9,995 nucleotides of DNA from Alphaproteobacteria bacterium (GTDB taxonomy: Bacteria > Pseudomonadota > Alphaproteobacteria > CAAGCB01 > CAG-977). The translations under genes were made by a program, and so were the position numbers. The notes beneath the pieces are model-generated. The model was not told where the DNA came from. It did not search any database and saw only the letters and a program-made list of their open reading frames with translations. Location: contig JAJXEL010000071.1 in assembly GCA_021639925.1 (NCBI GenBank), positions 1 through 9,995 of the forward strand, in the 5' to 3' direction. Shown here piece after piece: positions 6,090-9,995 of this stretch (positions are counted from its first letter, which is position 1; each line of letters begins with the position of its first letter).

Positions 6090-7368
6090 TATTCGTGACC
6101 CGGACTTTGAACGGGATTTTTCGGCCTTTTTGGATTCAAAACGCGAAAATGCCGCCGACGTCAACGCCGTCGTTTCCGAAATATTGGAAAACGTCCGCCG
6201 GCGCGGGGACAAAGCCGTCCTGGATTACACCAATAAATTTGACCGGCTGGATTTGACGGAACAGACGATGCGAATCAGCGACGAAGAAATCGAACAGGCG
6301 GTCGCCGCATGTGACAAAGAAACGCTGGACGCTTTATATCTGGCGGCGGAAAGGATTGAAGCTTTTCATGAAAAGCAACTGCCCGAAAGCCATTTTTTCA
6401 ATGATGAAACGGGCGCTTTGCTGGGGTGGCGCTGGACGCCGGTCATGGCGGCGGGATTGTACGTGCCGGGCGGCACGGCGGCTTATCCGTCTTCGGTATT
6501 GATGAACGCGATCCCCGCAAAGGTCGCGGGCGTCAAACGCATTGTCATGGTTGTGCCGGCCCCGGACGGAAAGATCAACCCGCTGGTTTTGGCGGCGGCC
6601 GACTGCGTCGGAATTGACGAAATTTACCGTATCGGCGGCGCGCAGGCGATCGGCGCTTTGGCCTTCGGCACGCAGACAATCAAACCGGTCGATATGATCG
6701 TCGGACCGGGAAACGCTTTTGTTGCCGCGGCAAAACGGCAGGTTTTCGGGCGCGTCGGAATTGATATGATCGCCGGTCCGTCGGAAATTCTGGTCATAGC
6801 CGATAATTCGGCCGATCCCGAATGGGTGGCTGCGGATTTATTATCCCAGGCGGAACACGACGTTTCCGCCCAGTCCATTTTGATCACCGACGATTCCGGC
6901 TTTGCCGAAAAAGTCAAAGACGAAGTGGAAAAGCAGTTAAAAACCCTTTCCCGGGAAGCAATCGCCAGAAAAAGCTGGGAAGATTACGGAGCCGTCATTC
7001 TGGTCGAAAACATCGCGGAACAATTCGGCCTTTTGGCGGACAGAATTGCGCCGGAACATTTGGAACTGTGCGTCAAAGATCCGGAAGAACTCTGCAAACG
7101 CGTCCATCACGCGGGATCTGTTTTCCTGGGATACCATACGCCCGAAGCCGTCGGCGATTATATCGGCGGACCGAATCATGTGCTGCCGACGGCGCGCAGC
7201 GCGCGGTTTTCATCGGGGTTGGGCGTTCAAAGCTTTATGAAACGCACGACGATTTTGTCATGTACGGATAAAACCTTGAAAGAAATCGGCCGCGCCGCCG
7301 TTTTACTGGGCGAAGCCGAAGGGTTGACCGCACACGCCAATTCAGTGCGCAAACGGCTGAACGCTTAA
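6073..7368 (+). CDS. hisD: Histidinol dehydrogenase
   Basis: HisD catalyses the last two steps of histidine synthesis, oxidising L-histidinol through the aldehyde to L-histidine with two NAD+, using one zinc per subunit. The 431-residue protein has the normal length. Signatures include 'YVPGGTAAYPSSVLMNAIPA' (130-149), 'VGPGNAFVAAAKRQVFG' (210-226), 'DMIAGPSEI' (231-239), the zinc ligands Q259 and H262 in 'LLSQAEHD', the base pair E328-H329 in 'APEHLEL', D362 in 'VGDYIGGPNH', and H421 in 'GLTAHANSV'. Q259 and H262 keep the same numbering as the enterobacterial enzyme. I chose the ATG at 6073 because AAGGAG (6061-6066) is 6 nt upstream; the adjacent TTG at 6070 is only 3 nt away. The first 17 nt overlap hisG, implying translational coupling. 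This is the last gene of the murA-hisG-hisD unit; no hairpin terminator is evident after it. Confidence 0.98.
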   Translation: MTLTLDIRDPDFERDFSAFLDSKRENAADVNAVVSEILENVRRRGDKAVLDYTNKFDRLDLTEQTMRISDEEIEQAVAACDKETLDALYLAAERIEAFHEKQLPESHFFNDETGALLGWRWTPVMAAGLYVPGGTAAYPSSVLMNAIPAKVAGVKRIVMVVPAPDGKINPLVLAAADCVGIDEIYRIGGAQAIGALAFGTQTIKPVDMIVGPGNAFVAAAKRQVFGRVGIDMIAGPSEILVIADNSADPEWVAADLLSQAEHDVSAQSILITDDSGFAEKVKDEVEKQLKTLSREAIARKSWEDYGAVILVENIAEQFGLLADRIAPEHLELCVKDPEELCKRVHHAGSVFLGYHTPEAVGDYIGGPNHVLPTARSARFSSGLGVQSFMKRTTILSCTDKTLKEIGRAAVLLGEAEGLTAHANSVRKRLNA

Positions 7369-7396
7369 CTTTATTCCTTTATTTTCCTGCCGGTTT

Positions 7397-7405
7397 TGGT
7401 ATAAT
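7397..7405 (+). promoter_or_regulatory. Extended -10 promoter upstream of the 139-residue protein gene
   Basis: TGGTATAAT (7397-7405) is a perfect extended -10 element, TGn followed by the consensus hexamer. There is only a weak -35 candidate (TTTATT, 7378-7383), which extended -10 promoters tolerate. Transcription would start near 7412, giving a leader of about 23 nt with the AAGGAG ribosome site 7 nt before the ATG at 7435. It lies in the 66-bp gap after hisD, which has no evident terminator, so read-through from the his unit may add to expression. Confidence 0.6.
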
Positions 7406-7434
7406 TCGTAAACACAGCCGAAAAGGAGTTTACA

Positions 7435-7854
7435 ATGAATAACTTCATACCCCGCCGGTATAATTATACTTTGGAAACCGGCGTTGTCGGAACAGACGAT
7501 GAAAACATCGCCAATATTCTGTATAACATCAACCGTATGGAAATGAAGGCTTCTTTTCTTTCGGAAACACGCGGCGACATGCAGGACGCTTTAGGCGACG
7601 TTTTTTTCATGATCACGGATTCCAAAGTACATTTGAACCGCTTTATCAAAGAATTCAGTGAAAAGCTGGATCCGGACACAACCGCCGCCGTCACAACAGC
7701 CGTGGACAATGCTCTGGAAGCCGTACGGGCGGCAGAAACGCCGGACAGCGATCCGAACGATCTGCATTCGGCAATGTTGTCCGCGTATAAAAAGTTGTCC
7801 GCCGTTATTCCGTTTTTACAGGCTTTGAACGATCAGGCCGTTGGAAAAGTTTAA
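7435..7854 (+). CDS. Unrecognised 139-residue helical protein, first gene of the helicase unit
   Basis: I do not recognise a family. The start is well supported by AAGGAG 7 nt upstream and an extended -10 promoter. The protein is soluble-looking, has no cysteine, and shows no signal peptide or membrane segment. After a short polar N-terminus (MNNFIPRRYNYTLETG), residues about 22-76 read as two or three amphipathic helices ('DENIANILYNINRMEMKASF', then 'GDMQDALGDVFFMITDSKVH'). An Ala/Thr-rich helix at 80-101 and a final helix at about 111-133 follow, separated by an acidic linker 'AAETPDSDPNDL'. A small helical bundle acting as an adaptor or regulator is plausible, but this is a guess. It ends 33 nt before the helicase gene with no terminator between, so the two are probably co-transcribed and may work together. 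Confidence 0.8.
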   Translation: MNNFIPRRYNYTLETGVVGTDDENIANILYNINRMEMKASFLSETRGDMQDALGDVFFMITDSKVHLNRFIKEFSEKLDPDTTAAVTTAVDNALEAVRAAETPDSDPNDLHSAMLSAYKKLSAVIPFLQALNDQAVGKV

Positions 7855-7887
7855 GATATTTCCCGTTTCCCGCAGGAGAAAACCATA

Positions 7888-9879
7888 ATGAGCAACGAAG
7901 AAAAACTTTTAAAAGAAACGAACAAAGTCCTGAACGAACTGGCGATGAGCTGCCGTTCTTTTGACGAATATCAGGCTCAGACGCGGGAATATCTTGAAAC
8001 GCTGGGCATACAGCCTTTGACGGCGAAAAGCCTGAAACGTTACTACGATCACTTTTCTGAAAAATACAGCCGCCATGAAAAACATATTTGCGACGTTGCC
8101 AAAAGACTGGTTGCGACCAATGACAATATTACGGTCACCCCCGAACAAAAGGCGCGAATGGAAATCAACGACATCGGCGAAAACATAGCGAAAGGGCCGC
8201 ATTTAACCATTTTGGACGGCGGTCCCGGCGCCGGGAAATCGTTCAGTCTGGGTAAATCCATGGACGCGGCCGGCGCTCCCGTAATTTGTCTGGGGGCTAC
8301 GGAATCCGCGGCGGCGGGATTGTACGGCGATATGGCGAAAATCAGCAGGGGACATGCGGAAAAAGGGGAAAAAAGCGTTCCGGTTTTAGGCGGATTGACG
8401 GTTGACCAGTTTCTTAATCCCAGAACAAGCGAAGAAAAAATCAAACGAAATAAAATAGATATGATGTTCCGTTCCGATCCGAAACCGATCCTGATGGTAG
8501 ACGAATCCGGACTGCTGGGGCATAAGGAAATGGACGCCATATTGAATCATGCGAATATGCGGGGCGTAAAAATAATTTTAGCGGGGGATTCCCAGCAAAT
8601 TCCGCCGGAAAAAGGACAGCCCTTTAAAATATTGGCGGAAAGTTTAAAAGACACTCCCGCCTATGTCAACGCGCCGTACGTATTCAGACAGGGCGATTTT
8701 ATCGACAAAGCGATTACGTCCGGCGTTTATCACGGCAACAATTCCGATCAGCCGGCAATTTCGACGGCCATGGCCGTTGAATTTATGATCGCGGCTTATG
8801 ACGTCGGCGATCCGAAATTTTCCGACCGCACTTATACCAAAGACGGCAAGGAAAAGGAATTTACGTTCAAACAGTATATGCAGGAAAAATACGCCGGCAT
8901 GGACAAAGCGGCGGCGACGGCAGCGTATGTCGGGGAATTGTCCGGCAAAGCGCAGGATTTCTTTGGCGGCAGCAAAGAAAAAATACTGGCCGCCTTAAAA
9001 GCCGGACCGTCCGCCGAACAAGACGAAAACGGTCATTTACAGTATGACAAATATGTTTGCGCCGCTTTGATGTGCCAGACAATGGGGATACAGGCCTATG
9101 ACCTGCGCGGCAAAATCAGGACGGAAGACAACGCGGCCGACGCCGCAGCGTTGGATTTTGCCGAAAATTACATGAAGTCGCTGGAAGAAGGACGGGCCAA
9201 ACGCCAGAACAAAGAAAACAAAACGGCGCAGAAAGAAGGCCGCGCCCCCGTAACGGTCGGTTTTGAATACCCGGACGGCAAACTGGCCATAACGGCGACT
9301 AAAGAAGAAGCAAAAGAATTAAACATGGCTATTCGCAGAAAAATGGGAAAAACAGAACCGTTAACCGAAGGCGAACCCATTATTCTGGCTGACGGCAAGC
9401 GTATGTTGGCCACGCGCGACCAGGCGGAAAATCCGCCGGCAGGGTTTGCGTTTGCCTACGCTTTGGACGTGACCACGACACAGGGCATGTCACAAAACGG
9501 AAAAGTGACCATGATCGTCAGCAAAGAAACGCAAAACAATTTGCAGGGCGGTGAAATTCTGGTCGGCGCCACGCGTCACAAAGGCGATTTTGAAATCCGT
9601 ATTTCCGCCGATGCGGATAAAGATAAATTCTTTAAAGACTCCGAAAAACAATTCGCCGCCGTTCGTATCAAAAGCAGCGAATTTGTTCCGGATTTATATC
9701 TTGCGGCAAAAGGCGACGAACAAAAAGCCGGACATAAACAAGCGAAAGCCGAACAAAACAGATCCGCTTCCGCAAAAGGGATTCATCGGCATTTGATGTC
9801 GATGTCGGCTGCTTCTTCCCAGAAACAACAGGCCGCGCCCAATATTTTGCAAACCAGAAGAAATCAGCTGACCATATGA
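7888..9879 (+). CDS. SF1-type DNA helicase/ATPase resembling the helicase half of TraA/TrwC relaxases
   Basis: A 663-residue P-loop protein. After a helical N-terminus (1-105) come Walker A 'GGPGAGKS' (111-118, K117), Walker B 'ILMVDESGLLG' (201-211, D205/E206), motif III 'LAGDSQQIPP' (231-240), the 'FRQ' arginine motif (266-268), 'ITATKEEAKELNMAIRRKMG' (468-487), a motif-V-like 'YALDVTTTQGMS' (524-535) and motif VI 'VGATRHKGDFEI' (559-570, R563). Order and spacing match SF1B helicases of the RecD/TraA/TrwC group (AAA_30-like), which move along single-stranded DNA using ATP. There is no relaxase domain: the N-terminus has no three-histidine cluster or catalytic tyrosine motif. A helical, charged insert at about 270-455 separates motif IV from the second RecA-like lobe. 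The C-terminal 60 residues are polar and probably disordered. The start has AGGAG 9 nt upstream. Co-transcribed with the preceding unknown gene; a terminator follows at once. Helicase call strong; biological role unknown. Confidence 0.88.
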   Translation: MSNEEKLLKETNKVLNELAMSCRSFDEYQAQTREYLETLGIQPLTAKSLKRYYDHFSEKYSRHEKHICDVAKRLVATNDNITVTPEQKARMEINDIGENIAKGPHLTILDGGPGAGKSFSLGKSMDAAGAPVICLGATESAAAGLYGDMAKISRGHAEKGEKSVPVLGGLTVDQFLNPRTSEEKIKRNKIDMMFRSDPKPILMVDESGLLGHKEMDAILNHANMRGVKIILAGDSQQIPPEKGQPFKILAESLKDTPAYVNAPYVFRQGDFIDKAITSGVYHGNNSDQPAISTAMAVEFMIAAYDVGDPKFSDRTYTKDGKEKEFTFKQYMQEKYAGMDKAAATAAYVGELSGKAQDFFGGSKEKILAALKAGPSAEQDENGHLQYDKYVCAALMCQTMGIQAYDLRGKIRTEDNAADAAALDFAENYMKSLEEGRAKRQNKENKTAQKEGRAPVTVGFEYPDGKLAITATKEEAKELNMAIRRKMGKTEPLTEGEPIILADGKRMLATRDQAENPPAGFAFAYALDVTTTQGMSQNGKVTMIVSKETQNNLQGGEILVGATRHKGDFEIRISADADKDKFFKDSEKQFAAVRIKSSEFVPDLYLAAKGDEQKAGHKQAKAEQNRSASAKGIHRHLMSMSAASSQKQQAAPNILQTRRNQLTI

Positions 9880-9881
9880 AG

Positions 9882-9907
9882 AAACGGGAATATTTTCCCG
9901 TTTTTTT
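9882..9907 (+). terminator. Strong intrinsic terminator after the helicase gene
   Basis: AAACGGGAA (9882-9890) pairs perfectly with TTCCCGTTT (9895-9903) around a TATT loop and runs directly into a T tract ending at 9907. It starts 2 nt after the helicase stop, closing the two-gene unit. Because the A run on the left mirrors the T run, it could also work in the opposite direction. Confidence 0.92.
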
Positions 9908-9926
9908 ATATTTATGCTACAAAGCA

Positions 9927-9955
9927 TTGACATGTACTTTATAATGACTTAAAGT
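9927..9955 (+). promoter_or_regulatory. Putative promoter for a gene beyond the right edge
   Basis: A consensus TTGACA at 9927-9932 is followed after 17 bp by TAAAGT (9950-9955), an acceptable -10. A TATAAT at 9940-9945 lies between them but is only 7 bp from the TTGACA, so it would need another -35. The remaining bases to 9995 are T-rich and then purine-rich (GGGAAGG), consistent with a leader and ribosome site for a gene starting just outside the window. Confidence 0.5.
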
Positions 9956-9995
9956 TTTGTTGTTTTTTTGAGGTTTTGGGAAGGCGGATTACAAC

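Noticed and set aside
4133..9944. Shared 12-mer TGTACTTTATAA upstream of murA (4133-4144) and near the right edge (9933-9944)
   Set aside because: A few exact 12-mer matches are expected by chance in 10 kb, especially in AT-rich gaps. As a -10 it would place the murA transcript start almost on the ATG.
9927..9945. TTGACA with the nearby TATAAT as one promoter
   Set aside because: The boxes are only 7 bp apart, far from the 16-18 bp needed; the TTGACA is better paired with TAAAGT at 9950-9955.

Overview
The window looks like chromosomal DNA of an alphaproteobacterium of roughly balanced GC content. This rests on the murA-hisG-hisD gene cluster, which is typical of that class, on a short-form HisG, and on a small charged coiled-coil-like protein next to murA. 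I cannot name a genus. All complete genes lie on the + strand, have recognisable ribosome binding sites and show no frameshift.

Layout. Positions 1-467 (- strand) hold the N-terminal part of a GT4-like glycosyltransferase running off the left edge. It is divergent from a sugar-nucleotide epimerase/dehydratase (564-1463), so the left end looks like a surface-polysaccharide locus. Next is a sulfur/thiol redox pair: a CoA-disulfide-reductase-like flavoprotein fused to a C-terminal rhodanese domain (1552-3150), and a small rhodanese plus two-helix membrane protein of the YgaP type (3164-3682). A tRNA-Thr(GGT) with encoded CCA (3759-3833) and a likely terminator follow.

A 52-residue charged protein (3929-4087) then leads into murA (4154-5431), hisG (5433-6089) and hisD (6073-7368). 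murA and hisG are 1 nt apart and hisG and hisD overlap by 17 nt, so the three are almost certainly one transcript joining the first committed peptidoglycan step with the first and last steps of histidine synthesis.

After hisD a separate two-gene unit starts from an extended -10 promoter: an unrecognised 139-residue helical protein (7435-7854) and a 663-residue SF1-type helicase (7888-9879). The helicase has a core resembling the helicase half of conjugative relaxases (TraA/TrwC type) but has no relaxase domain. The unit closes with a strong intrinsic terminator (9882-9907), and a new promoter near the right edge probably serves a gene outside the window. This pair is the least explained part of the window. 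I saw no CRISPR array, insertion sequence, integrase or rRNA.
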